A program made the translations under genes and the position numbers. The notes beneath the pieces are model-generated. The model did not search any database. It was not told the origin of the DNA and saw nothing but the letters and a program-made list of their open reading frames with translations. From Lingula anatina (taxonomy: Eukaryota > Brachiopoda > Lingulata > Lingulida > Lingulidae): DNA of 31,732 nt. Shown here in pieces: positions 1 to 8,240 of the stretch. The first letter of the stretch is position 1; each line of letters starts with the position of its first letter. Where the stretch lies: assembly GCF_001039355.2 (NCBI RefSeq), contig NW_019774624.1:1589979-1621710 (forward strand). Reading direction: 5' to 3'.

Positions 1-3
1 CAT

Positions 4-420
4 TTAAGTGTTATTGTTCACAGTGTCATATGCATAATATGCAAGTTTAGCTATCTCGGTATCGGGGACCCACAGTTCTTTCTCATTAGAGACATCCTGC
101 AGAAAATCCTGCAACATTGGTACAGTCATTATCACGGATAACACGTATGGGTTTTCATACTCATTCTGTTTCTCTCTCACTATTTTATACCCCCCCAGAA
201 TCTTTTGATGTGTGATGTTGTCCTTGGCATCGTCAAAATAGGTATGCACGGACCAATCCCACTCAGCCATGCATCCATCCATATGATGTTTTTGCGAAGG
301 ATGGTCAGAAATGCACCCTGTACAATACTTGCTGGCTAATCTTGAAATTTCTCTAGCTATGAACTTGACATAGAGAAGGCGAACAAGAGCAATGTCCTCT
401 GTTACGTATCTCTCATTCAT
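4..420 (-). CDS. Polinton-type small Cys/His protein (HPSQ motif), 138 aa
   Basis: An open frame reads from an ATG at 420 (A at -3) to a stop at 4-6. An in-frame GTG lies slightly upstream but the ATG is the better start. The protein carries CTGC, then HPSQKHHMDGC around residues 34-52, a Cys/His cluster that could bind zinc, followed by an alpha-helical-looking, charged C-terminal half with no membrane segment. I recall similar short ORFs with a C-x-G-C...HPSQ...C pattern in Polinton/adintovirus-like elements of invertebrates; the function is unknown to me. It is the last gene of the minus-strand cluster and lies just downstream of the Trp-x-x-Leu gene at 463. A diverged and broken paralogue occupies 5774-6218, and the conservation between the two supports real coding. 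The window edge cuts off whatever follows the stop. Confidence 0.72.
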   Translation of the reverse strand: MNERYVTEDIALVRLLYVKFIAREISRLASKYCTGCISDHPSQKHHMDGCMAEWDWSVHTYFDDAKDNITHQKILGGYKIVREKQNEYENPYVLSVIMTVPMLQDFLQDVSNEKELWVPDTEIAKLAYYAYDTVNNNT

Positions 421-462
421 TTTAACGACTGCAACACTAGGCACAGCAATCGAAGGACTTGC

Positions 463-700
463 TTAAACGCCAATTCTTTCATCAATCTCAGGTATTTTAC
501 ATACCAAGGCTTTCCATGTAGCGCGATCAATCTCCATCTCAAACTGTGGCTGAGAAGTCTTCTTGTAGGGATTGTAGCAGATAGTAACCAAAATAATTGG
601 ATTTTGTTCCCTGCCCAATGGAACTTCCAGTTCTATTAACAGTAATATCAGCAGTTGTAAAACCAATTCCTGTGCAGAAAAGACCTAAAAAAAATCTTCT
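463..700 (-). pseudogene. Trp-x-x-Leu ORF of the element, 5' end broken
   Basis: The frame 463-666 has no ATG at its 5' end and an in-frame TAG lies just upstream (about 687), so the start is lost by mutation or rearrangement. What remains ends in a segment with IDRATWKALVCKIPEIDERI followed by two residues and a stop. The same pattern (LDKSTWEAL...PEINEALGV) recurs in the broken copy at 6236-6376, so this C-terminus was under selection. The W-x-x-L...I-P-x-I-x pattern resembles the end of PC4/p15-like single-strand DNA-binding domains, but that is only a resemblance by eye. Its middle part (LEVPLGREQNPIIL) matches the 178-bp repeat units at 2003-2437, which are therefore amplified pieces of this gene. 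It sits 43 bp upstream of the HPSQ-type gene. Confidence 0.5.
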
Positions 701-803
701 ACCATCTTGACTTTAAAGATTGATATTAGAGGACTCCTAACAGGATTTTTTCACCATTCTGATAATTTTCCTCATCCCTTGTGGGTAATTGTTTTTTTCA
801 AAG

Positions 804-998
804 TCAATTTAAGTCTGTAGGACTCAAAATCAATGATTGTCCACAGCATTTTAAAAGTCTATCTGCATCTATTAGGCTATTGGAATAGGTGTTGTTGTCA
901 GATGTATCTGGTAAAAGGTCAAAACCTATTAAGTCAGTGAAATCTAAAAGTGAAATAAAATCATCTAACCTACTCACTTCTGTTATGTTATTATCCAT
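804..998 (-). CDS. Small acidic ORF, 64 aa (copy A)
   Basis: An ATG at 998 opens a 64-codon frame ending at 804. The product is acidic and rich in Asp, Leu and Ser, with a FISLLDFTDLIGFDLL segment that looks like an amphipathic helix or short activation-type motif, and a Cys-Cys pair near the C-terminus. I recognise no family. Copy B at 2652-2846 keeps the frame with only a few substitutions, but since the two blocks are recent duplicates this is weak evidence of selection. It lies between the polymerase 3' end and the Trp-x-x-Leu gene in the same orientation, so it is plausibly an accessory gene of the element. Confidence 0.45.
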   Translation of the reverse strand: MDNNITEVSRLDDFISLLDFTDLIGFDLLPDTSDNNTYSNSLIDADRLLKCCGQSLILSPTDLN

Positions 999-1546
999 TT
1001 ATTTCCAAGTTTAAATGATCCTTTTCATAGATGAGCTTGTTCACTATGAAGAGAATTTCTTTTTTTCTATTTTTCAAGAAGAAATGGAAATGTTTATTAT
1101 TTATTCTAAAATAAAGTGTTTTAAGTGTCTGTATTCTAAATGGCATGTAACGAGCAGCAACTCAGATACTGAGTAACACCATAACAGTTACTCACAATTT
1201 CAGAAGATAATTTTTTTAGAGGGTAGAGAGACACTACCTTTCATCTTTGTCATGTTACATTACCTGTAAAAGCAGCTGGTAACGTAATTTTGCCAAGTCC
1301 GGTTTGCTGTGGTAACGGAATTTTGTTGTGACTAATTTACATGATGGGGCATGACTGCACATATTAGGCAGATGATTGTATGGTTATGACCTAACAGGAC
1401 TTATTACTTTAAAGACTATTGTGCAGATTTATTGATAGATAAAAATTGATGTAAAACGAAATGACATTAAATTGTATGCATAGTTTTATTGAAATACGCA
1501 CATTATGTACAATGATGCAGTTATACTATAAATTATTAAAAATTGC
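999..1546. other. Spacer downstream of polymerase fragment, copy A
   Basis: No ORF of note. It contains T-rich tracts and AT-rich sequence between the polymerase stop and the acidic ORF, and is duplicated at 2847-3395. The only site I can support is a minus-strand AATAAA about 57 nt past the polymerase stop. Confidence 0.6.
1485..1490 (-). terminator. Poly(A) signal AATAAA after polymerase stop (copy A)
   Basis: On the minus strand AATAAA lies about 57 nt downstream of the polymerase stop at 1547-1549. The hexamer is kept in copy B at 3334-3339. Position and orientation fit a polyadenylation signal for the polymerase transcript; no downstream GU-rich element was verified. Confidence 0.45.
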
Positions 1547-2022
1547 TTAGTAACCACATGGAAGCGTGTGAATGCCGTCTGGCATTAAAGCTCTCTTTGT
1601 GTAGACCATTCTATAGGTCTTTTCTTCTAACTTTGAAGTGAGGTCCTTAGTTGTAACGTTACGCCTTATATTATGATTGATCACAGTTATTTTTTCTTGG
1701 CCTTCTTTGTGCACCATGTTCTTCAAAGTTTCAAAGTTAACTATTTGTGAGGTGGTGTAATTTAGACTGATGCCGCACATTCGCTTGTGGGCGCGACCTC
1801 CCTATCGATACAATGCTTACACACCTTGTGTGCGACCACTAAATTTGCCTTATGATCGCCATTCCCTTTTTGCATTGCTTCAAAATCAAAGAATACGTAG
1901 GGCATGGCTTTTTCGACTTTTCTCTTTTTCTTTGCAGATCTAGAGGTGCTAGATTCACCTTGTGCAGGATCATTTTTACTTTGCAAGGGTTGCATGTAGC
2001 ACGTCAAAATAATTTCTCCCAT
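1547..2022 (-). pseudogene. Protein-primed DNA polymerase B remnant, copy A
   Basis: Two overlapping minus-strand frames (1762-2022 and 1547-1780) carry parts of a Polinton-type polymerase. The first begins inside a 178-bp repeat, then shows CYMQPLQ, a basic KKKRKV patch (1915-1932), and the exonuclease I motif VFFDFEAMQ followed by HKANLVVAHKVCKHC. The second frame contains the family's C-terminus, from GISLNYTTSQIVNF to a terminal LPCGY. Everything between exonuclease I and the C-terminus is absent: exonuclease II and III, the terminal-protein-primed TPR regions and the polymerase A, B and C motifs. The join near 1779 is out of frame. Copy B has the same join, so the deletion came before the duplication. 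The usual penultimate Tyr-Gly-Tyr reads Cys-Gly-Tyr here, unlike copy B. Confidence 0.85.
1915..1932 (-). other. SV40-type basic NLS codons in polymerase (copy A)
   Basis: Codons for KKKRKV in the linker between the zinc-finger region and the exonuclease I motif. Same as in copy B at 3764-3781. Confidence 0.6.
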
Positions 2023-2437
2023 CTTCTGTTTGGATGTAGATTGGAAAAATTATGGTTTCCATAGGTATCACTGACTGTTAAATCCAAAATAATTGGATTG
2101 TGTTCTAATCCAAGCGGAACTTCTATTTCTGCTAGAAATAACATCAGCAGTTGTATTATTATTTCCTCTGTACGTATGACAAAGAAATAATTTCTCCCAT
2201 CTTCTGTTGTGATGTAGATTGGGAAAATCATGGTTTGCATAGGTATCACTTACTGTTAAATCCAAAATAATTGGATTGTGTTCTAATCCATACGGAACTT
2301 CTAATTCTGCCAGAAATAACATCAGCAGTTGTACTTTTATTTCCTCTGTAGGTTTGACAAAGAAATAATTTTTCCCCTCTTCTGTTTGGATGTAGATTGG
2401 GAAAACCATGGTTTGCATAGGTATCACTTACTGTTTA
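2001..2437 (-). repeat. 178-bp tandem repeats, amplified from the Trp-x-x-Leu gene
   Basis: The landmark AATAATTT begins at 2008, 2186 and 2364, giving a period of 178 bp, two full units and part of a third. The third unit runs on at 2438 into the diverged homologous segment that opens copy B. Read on the minus strand each unit has the LEVPxGLEHNPIILDLTVS stretch of the Trp-x-x-Leu gene. Because 178 is not a multiple of three, each unit shifts the frame; the long frames 2068-2427 and 2004-2249 are therefore products of the array and not genes. Confidence 0.85.
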
Positions 2438-2651
2438 ATCCAAAATAATTGGATTTTGTTCCGCACCCAACGGAACTTCCAGTTCTATTAACAGTAATAT
2501 CAGCAGTTGTAAAACCATTTCCTGTGTAGAAATGACCAAAAAAAATCTTCTACCATCTTGACTTTAAAGATTAATATTAACAGGATTTTCACTATTCTGA
2601 TAATTTTCCTCATCCCTTGTGGGTAATTGTTTTTTTTTTATTTTTTTTAAG

Positions 2652-2846
2652 TCAATTTACGTCTGTAGGACTCAAAATCAATGATTGTTCACAGCATTCT
2701 AAAAGTCTATCTGCATCTATTAGGCTATTGGAATAGGTGTTGTTGTCAGATGTATCTGGTAAAAGGTCAAAACCTATTAAGTCAGTGAAATCTGAAAGTG
2801 AAATAAAATCATCTAACCTTCTCACTTCTGTTAAGTTATTATCCAT
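2652..2846 (-). CDS. Small acidic ORF, 64 aa (copy B)
   Basis: Same ORF as at 804-998, from ATG at 2846 to the stop at 2652, differing by a handful of residues (for example TEVRRLDD in place of TEVSRLDD). No family recognised. It follows the polymerase 3' end after a 550-bp spacer in the same orientation. In this copy the gene downstream is replaced by the 178-bp repeats. Confidence 0.42.
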   Translation of the reverse strand: MDNNLTEVRRLDDFISLSDFTDLIGFDLLPDTSDNNTYSNSLIDADRLLECCEQSLILSPTDVN

Positions 2847-3395
2847 TTATTTCCGAGTTTAAATGATCCTTTTCATAGATGAGTTTGTTCACTACGAAGA
2901 GAATTTCTTTTTTTCTATTTTTCAAGAAGAAATGGAAATTTTTAATATTTATTCTAAAATAAAGTGTTTTAAGTGTTTGTATTCTAAATGGCATGTAACA
3001 AGCAGCAACTCAGATACTGAGTAACACCATAACAGTTACTCACAATTTCAGAAGATAATATTTTTTAGAGGGTAGAGAGACACTGCCTTTCATCTTTGTC
3101 ATGTTACATTACCTGTAAAAGCAGCGTGTAACGTAATTTTGCCAAGTCCGGTTTGCTGTGGTAACGGAATTTTGTTGTGACTAATTTACATGATGGGGCA
3201 TGACTGCACATATTAGGCAGATGATTGTATGGTTATGACCTAACAGGACTTATAACTTTAAAGACTATTGTGCAGATTTATTGATAGATAAAAATTGATG
3301 TAAAACGAAATGACATTAAATTGTATGCATAGTTTTATTGAAATACGTACATTATGTACAATGATGCAGTTATACTATAAATTATCTAAAATTGC
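2847..3395. other. Spacer downstream of polymerase, copy B
   Basis: Duplicate of 999-1546. I see no gene in it apart from the poly(A) signal at its high end. Confidence 0.6.
3334..3339 (-). terminator. Poly(A) signal AATAAA after polymerase stop (copy B)
   Basis: Minus-strand AATAAA about 57 nt past the stop at 3396-3398, at the same relative place as in copy A. Confidence 0.45.
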
Positions 3396-3763
3396 TTAGT
3401 AACCATATGGAAGCGTGTGAATGCCGTCTGGCATTAAAGCTCTCTTTGTGTAGACCATTCTATAGGTCTTTTCTTCTAACTTTGAAGTGAGGTCCTTAGT
3501 TGTAACGTTACGCCTTATATTATGATTCATCACAGTTACTTTTTCTGGGCCTTCTTTGTGCACCATGTTCTTCAAAGTTTCAAAGTTAACTATTTGTGAG
3601 GTGGTGTAATTTAGACTGATGCCGCACATTCGCTTGTGGGCGCGACCTCCCTATCGATACAATGCTTACACACCTTGTGTGCGACCACTAAATTTGCCTT
3701 ATGATCGCCATTCCCTTTTTGCATTGCTTCAAAATCAAAGAATACGTAGGGCATGGCTTTTTC

Positions 3764-3781
3764 GACTTTTCTCTTTTTCTT
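3764..3781 (-). other. SV40-type basic NLS codons in polymerase (copy B)
   Basis: The 18 bases encode KKKRKV, within SAKKKRKVEKAMP just before the exonuclease I motif. It is the classical monopartite nuclear import pattern and would suit a polymerase acting in the nucleus. Confidence 0.6.
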
Positions 3782-3955
3782 TGCAGATCTAGAGGTGCTA
3801 GATTCACCTTGTGCAGGATCATTTTTACTTTGCAAGGGTTGCATGTAGCACAAGTGTCCTTGTTTTACACGTGCTTTGCACATAGTGCAACTATATGTGA
3901 AGCAAATGTGATCTTCTTCAGTTTTAACCACAAATTTGCTGCACTTCTTGCAAGT

Positions 3956-3964
3956 AAAAAAAAA
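3956..3964 (-). other. Homopolymer frameshift in polymerase
   Basis: A run of nine A (T on the coding strand) separates two frames: before it the zinc-finger frame, after it the TCKKC frame. It may be a true slippage mutation or a sequencing error. Confidence 0.6.
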
Positions 3965-4857
3965 GTGTTGCAGGTTGACTTCCCATTCTCCACATGTTTA
4001 TGATACTCAAAACATGCGTGGGAAAGAAAAGCCCTGTTGCAGTCTTCACTGCGCGTCCAATTTTCAAAAACACAATCGGTGCCCTTTCTACAATACCTGC
4101 ATTTGTTTGCACAAAGATGATCGGTTATACTCTCGTACCCTACATTACAGGAGACGCAATAATACAAACGCGACATGAAACCTTTGATGGAGGTGATCAT
4201 GCTGCTATAACAACAGCTAATCCCCTAGCTAGACAAAGTTCATCACTATTACGAATGGTTACGACCGATTTTTTATTTTTCAAGAAAGAATGCACCTCCA
4301 TAGAACCTCTACGTCTGTTACAGGAGACGAGGCCTGGTTGTGGCATAGCTATGTGACATATACTTAATATCACTTTGCTGTCTAACCTGAAATCTCCGTG
4401 ACTTTGCAACACACACATCAATGCAGCCAAAAATAGGTCTGCTGATAATTCTGACACGCCCACAAAGGGAGTACCCACAGGGTGTTCTAAAGTGTCACTC
4501 TGAAGGACTACCCTGATTAAATCGTGACCTTGAAATCCAGCCGTTATCTCAGAGAAAATACTGTCAAAAACTGCATGCTCTATTGGCACTGCAAAAGTAA
4601 CAGGCACCCTATCTAGGGGATTGAACCCTAAACGATAATCTCGACAAGTAGTGCGGAATTTCTGAACCTAATGTTCGCCTATGCTTTTCAACACAGTAAT
4701 CTCGAGGGCTTAAGTGTTCCCGCTTTATAGCATCACCACGTGACAAAAAATCATCATCGTAGTCATCCTCCCTTCCCCATAACTGTGAAAACGAATTGTT
4801 TTCCTCATCTTCCTGTCCATCACCCCCTTGTAAATAGGAATTGTTTCTTTCAGTCAT

Positions 4858-5068
4858 GGTCAACACAATTAAATATGAAATCTGGTCTTATTCCCTTGTA
4901 AAAATACTACCACAGTACCACTGCAATCTCAACTAAAGCAAAGAATAATCAATGAAAAGATTGCACAGGCAAATTGTGTTTTTCATACGCACTCACTGGC
5001 AAAATTCACAAAAACATTCTTCTCTAATATCTGCTAGGTTATCCAGTACAAGATCCATGAAAAATACC
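4858..5068. other. Upstream region of the polymerase gene
   Basis: AT-rich, no gene. It precedes the ATG at 4857 on the minus strand and probably held its promoter. I see no convincing TATA box. Confidence 0.4.
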
Positions 5069-5315
5069 CTGTGATCGGGCATATCTCTTTTTTTTTTTCT
5101 TCTTCTACTTCTAAGGGTATTGGATTGACTAGTAATTTGCATGGCCAATCAAGAAAGCTAAGAATTCAACCTTCTTCTTTTGTATAAGGCATGCTCGGCC
5201 TTATCCCCCACCCCTACATCCAATTCTACATGTCCATCATCCGTTCTAAATAATCAAATCATTATAAAAAAGACTTCAATCTTATTATTTTATTTGCCTT
5301 TATATTGATAATGTA
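5069..5315. repeat. 245-bp direct repeat, copy 1
   Basis: Near-identical to 5321-5565, starting CTGTGATCGGGCATATCT and ending at the base before an N at 5316. It includes a GGCCAATCAAG box and no ORF. Confidence 0.85.
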
Positions 5316-5320
5316 NCACT

Positions 5321-5565
5321 CTGTGATCGGGCATATCTTTTTTTTTTTTCTTCTTCTACTTCTAAGGGTATTGGATTGACTAGTAATTTGCATGGCCAAT
5401 CAAGAAAGCTAAGAATTCAACCTTCTTCTTTTGTATAAGGCATGCTCGGCCTTATCCCCCACCCCTACATCCAATTCTACATGTCCATCATCCGTTCTAA
5501 ATAATCAAATCATTATAAAAAAGACTTCAGTCTTATTATTTTATTTGCCTTTATATTGATAATGT
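5321..5565. repeat. 245-bp direct repeat, copy 2
   Basis: Second copy of 5069-5315, separated from it by only five bases including an N. This may be a false duplication at a contig join rather than a real repeat. Confidence 0.85.
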
Positions 5566-5573
5566 ATCTTGTA

Positions 5574-5690
5574 TTTCAACCAATCAAACTAATTTTCATA
5601 TTATAATGTAATTATTTCAACCAGTCAAACTTCTTCTTATATTGTGATACAATTACTTTATCCAATGAAATGTCTTTTTCTGTTGTACAT
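5574..5690. promoter_or_regulatory. CCAAT-like box cluster
   Basis: Three related segments of about 40 bp carry AACCAATCAAA, AACCAGTCAAA and TCCAATGAAATG, and the 245-bp repeat next door has GGCCAATCAAG. They lie between the two gene cassettes and upstream of the polymerase on the minus strand. A role as promoter elements is only inferred. Confidence 0.25.
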
Positions 5691-5773
5691 CTTTACATAC
5701 ATTATCTTAATGCAAATCTTAATTTTTATTCAGTTCACATCCACAATGCTAATTGTCCTTTACTGTCCAGTGT

Positions 5774-6218
5774 TCATTGTGGGTTGCGTTTGACACAGAC
5801 TGTCTCACACGCATCGTAGGCAAATCTTGCAAGGACAGTGTCAGGGACTAACACATGGTTTGGATCTTCCACATCTTTGCGAAAATCTTCCAGCAACGCA
5901 GCAGTCATGATGATGGAAAGGATGTACAGTTTTTCTGGCTGATTCAATTTTTGCTTCACCAGTTTGTAGGCCTTCAGTATTGCCCCATGGCTCACAGCAG
6001 CTTTTGCCCTGGTGAAGTAGATGTGTACAGAAACCGCCCAGTCTGCCATGCATCCATCCATGTGATGCTTTTGGGGTCCGTGATCGGCTATTAATCCAGT
6101 GCAGAACCTTCGTCACATGGCCAGTAATTCTTTTACAATGAACTTCATAGATGAGACAAACTAACGCTACGTCTGCTTCTATGTCATTCTCTGCCCCGAC
6201 CATTTTATCGTCGCCCAT
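5774..6218 (-). pseudogene. Second HPSQ-type Cys/His gene, broken
   Basis: The frame 5774-6061 matches the C-terminal two thirds of the gene at 4-420 (HHMDGCMADW, then SVHIYF, LSIIMTAALLEDF, VLVPDTVLARFAYDACETV). The N-terminal third lies in another frame, 5841-6218, and the linking piece has an in-frame TGA. The second Cys of CTGC reads Leu (CTGL) and HPSQ reads HGPQ, so the putative metal site is damaged as well. Divergence from the first copy is large, so this is an old paralogue and not a recent duplicate. It follows the second Trp-x-x-Leu remnant in the same order as the first cassette. Confidence 0.72.
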
Positions 6219-6235
6219 TTTTGACTGGTCGATGT

Positions 6236-6376
6236 CGGAGGGATTACGCCCAATGCCTCATTTATTTCAGGTTCTTTGGTCAGCAATGCCTCCCATGTAC
6301 TTTTATCAAGTGTTACATCGTATATATTGGAGCATAAGCTTGACTTACTGGTTGGTAAACAATGTACATCACTCAA
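6236..6376 (-). pseudogene. Second Trp-x-x-Leu gene remnant
   Basis: On the minus strand this reads IYDVTLDKSTWEALLTKEPE then INEALGV, matching the C-terminus of the ORF at 463-700. Upstream of it the frame closes and no clear start is left. It overlaps the degraded 5' end of the HPSQ-type pseudogene. Confidence 0.6.
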
Positions 6377-7706
6377 ATGCCATGGTTTTCTCCCACCTGC
6401 TGGTCTGTTTCAGTGTCTTCTGTCATAGCAGCTTGAACAACAGGTACAATCTGTTGGAAATCTTGCTATGCCTCTCTCAACAGTCGAATCTTGTTTAATA
6501 TATGCAATTCGCTGAAGACAATCTAGGCAACCCCCTGTTTGCTTTGCCATACAGTGCCCATGATATCATCACTAAGTTTGAAGAATTGAGACATTATTAT
6601 GAGGGTTTAAAAACCACGAGTATATATAATACTGGTCACGTGTGCTTTCTTGCGCTTGGCGAAAGCAAGAGGCAGAACACCAGCTTGGGAGAGAGGGAGA
6701 ACAGCTTTATTCAACCAAACTGCAAATCAACTCTTTACTGCTGCTTCGAGCGAGTCACTCTGTACTCATCTGCTAGTATCAGTGCAAGAGCTAGCAACAA
6801 TATGATTCTTGGTAACCAGCATGTTACTTCTTATACTTTTAATTTGTGCGGGAGTAGATTTAGAACTCAGTTGGTCAATTGACCACCGGAAGAACATCAT
6901 TTCCTATAGTAATAAACTGATGGACATCAGATGACCAATAGCTAGATGAATGGTTAGAAATCAGAAGACTAGTCATAAATCAGAGCCAATAATGACCATA
7001 CGATATTGGTGGTCAAAACGTATCTAAATTACTTGGAAACAGTTGGTGATTCATAAATAGAGTGAACTAAACAAGCATTCTTTATGACTTCAATCTGAGA
7101 CTTCAGCTATTACCACATAATTACATAAACTTTAAAAATTTGCTTTTTGACAAATTTGCATTATGACAACTGTCCCATTTTATCTATAATTCTTTGATAT
7201 CTTTAAGCATATCATTGATATTTGATATTAAAATTTCTGAGGGAGCTAATCCCCCCCCTCTCTGCCCACAGTCTTAGGCAGACATGCAGCTCGCCTCTGT
7301 TCAAAATAGGCTTGCTGATATCCAACCCACACTTTGCGTGTTTTTGTACTGGCTCTAGCCCTGCAAAGCCCAGGGAACCAAAACGCTGTCAAAAAAAAAA
7401 AAAAATCCAGGACTGTTATCGGAACATTTCAGGTCTATAAATATACTTTTTGCATTTATTTTGGATTATTGCACTCATTGACCCCAATTTAAGAAATGTT
7501 GCACATATGCAACACTGGGCTTTAGTGATAATAAAGGATATTTATTGACCTATTTAATATGTTCCTAAAACACAATTCACAACAAGCAGTTATATGTCTC
7601 CAAGTGAATACTGCAAAGCGCCGTAAATCTCTGATCTTTTCTCTGTTCATTATGTAACATGCAAATGGTTCTAGATGAGGCTTATACAGAAGCAGTTCCT
7701 ATCACT
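6377..7706. other. No recognisable gene; AT-rich with a possible minus-strand TATA box
   Basis: Several short frames exist but none resembles a known protein. TATATATAA-like sequence at about 6619-6628 could serve a minus-strand promoter for the second cassette. A GC-richer piece at 7240-7405 ends in a 15-base A run (about 7391-7405), suggesting the tail of an old short retroposon, but I see no tRNA-like A or B box. The CACGTG at 6639 sits beside this and is unassigned. Confidence 0.4.
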
Positions 7707-8240
7707 ATTGAAGCAAGTTGGTCAGGTCTGTTGACAGAGAGCACAATAGCTATTGAAGCAAGTTGGTCAGGTCTGTTGACAGAGAGCACAATAGCTATTG
7801 AAGCAAGTTGGTCAGGTCTGTTGACAGAGAGCACAATAGCTATTGAAGCAAGTTGGTCAGGTCTGTTGACAGAGAGCACAATAGCTATTGAAGCAAGTTG
7901 GTCAGGTCTGTTGACAGAGAGCACAATAGCTATTGAAGCAAGTTGGTCAGGTCTGTTGACAGAGAGCACAATAGCTATTGAAGCAAGTTGGTCAGGTCTG
8001 TTGACAGAGAGCACAATAGCTATTGAAGCAAGTTGGTCAGGTCTGTTGACAGAGAGCACAATAGCTATTGAAGCAAGTTGGTCAGGTCTGTTGACAGAGA
8101 GCACAATAGCTATTGAAGCAAGTTGGTCAGGTCTGTTGACAGAGAGCACAATAGCTATTGAAGCAAGTTGGTCAGGTCTGTTGACAGAGAGCACAATAGC
8201 TATTGAAGCAAGTTGGTCAGGTCTGTTGACAGAGAGCACA
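7707..8240. repeat. Perfect 45-bp minisatellite, 11.9 copies
   Basis: The unit starts ATTGAAGCAAGTTGGTCAGG and is repeated twelve times (the last copy lacks six bases) with no differences that I can see. Forty-five is a multiple of three and the unit has no stop in at least one frame on each strand, so long frames open on both strands (7659-8264 plus, 7682-8269 minus) that simply repeat a 15-residue peptide. No signal peptide or known domain flanks it. I treat it as a recently expanded minisatellite. Confidence 0.95.

Larger units (their letters stand above)
588..2000 (-). repeat. Tandem block, copy A (1.41 kb)
   Basis: This stretch is nearly identical, base for base by eye, to 2438-3850; the offset is 1848-1850 throughout. 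It spans the 5' half of the Trp-x-x-Leu gene, the acidic 64-residue ORF, the spacer, and the polymerase from its C-terminus back to the linker before the exonuclease motif. At the high end identity stops at the triplet before 2001, where copy A runs into 178-bp repeat units and copy B continues into the polymerase zinc-finger region. Confidence 0.9.
2438..3850 (-). repeat. Tandem block, copy B (1.41 kb)
   Basis: Partner of 588-2000. Its high-coordinate end is continuous with the rest of the polymerase gene up to 4857, so copy B is probably the original and copy A the added copy, although assembly error could produce the same pattern. Confidence 0.88.
3396..4857 (-). pseudogene. Polinton/adintovirus-type DNA polymerase B, core deleted
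   Basis: The start is the ATG at 4857 (ACC before it); an upstream GTG is less likely. The order seen is: an acidic N-terminus; a frameshift near 4660; a segment with PLDRVPVTFAVP and KKSVVTIRNSDELCLARG typical of the N-terminal domain of these polymerases; a first deletion join at about 4197-4202; then MITSIKGFMSRLYYC, CVSC, HLCANKCRYC and further Cys/His pairs (zinc fingers); a second frameshift at a nine-base A/T run (3956-3964); TCKKC and HLCYMQP; the NLS; exonuclease I (VFFDFEAMQ) with a downstream C-x2-C; a second deletion join near 3628; and the family's C-terminus ending PYGY. The protein normally primes from a terminal protein and copies the whole element. With exonuclease II/III and all polymerase motifs missing, this gene cannot encode an active enzyme. 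Confidence 0.88.

Noticed and set aside
2068-2427. A 119-residue gene in the 178-bp repeats
   Set aside because: Its two halves are the same repeat read in different frames; the frame is a by-product of the array.
3701-4356. Plus-strand frames opposite the polymerase
   Set aside because: Shadows of the minus-strand coding sequence with no family resemblance.
1-6480. An intact, mobile Polinton or endogenous adintovirus
   Set aside because: The polymerase lacks its core, several frames are broken, and there is no capsid, ATPase, protease or integrase gene and no terminal inverted repeat in the window.
6500-7100. LTR or retrovirus-like promoter (TATATATAA, CACGTG, CTTTATTCAACC)
   Set aside because: No second LTR, no primer-binding site or polypurine tract, no gag or pol nearby.
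7707-8240. CRISPR-like array
   Set aside because: No spacers; every 45-bp unit is identical and the genome is eukaryotic.
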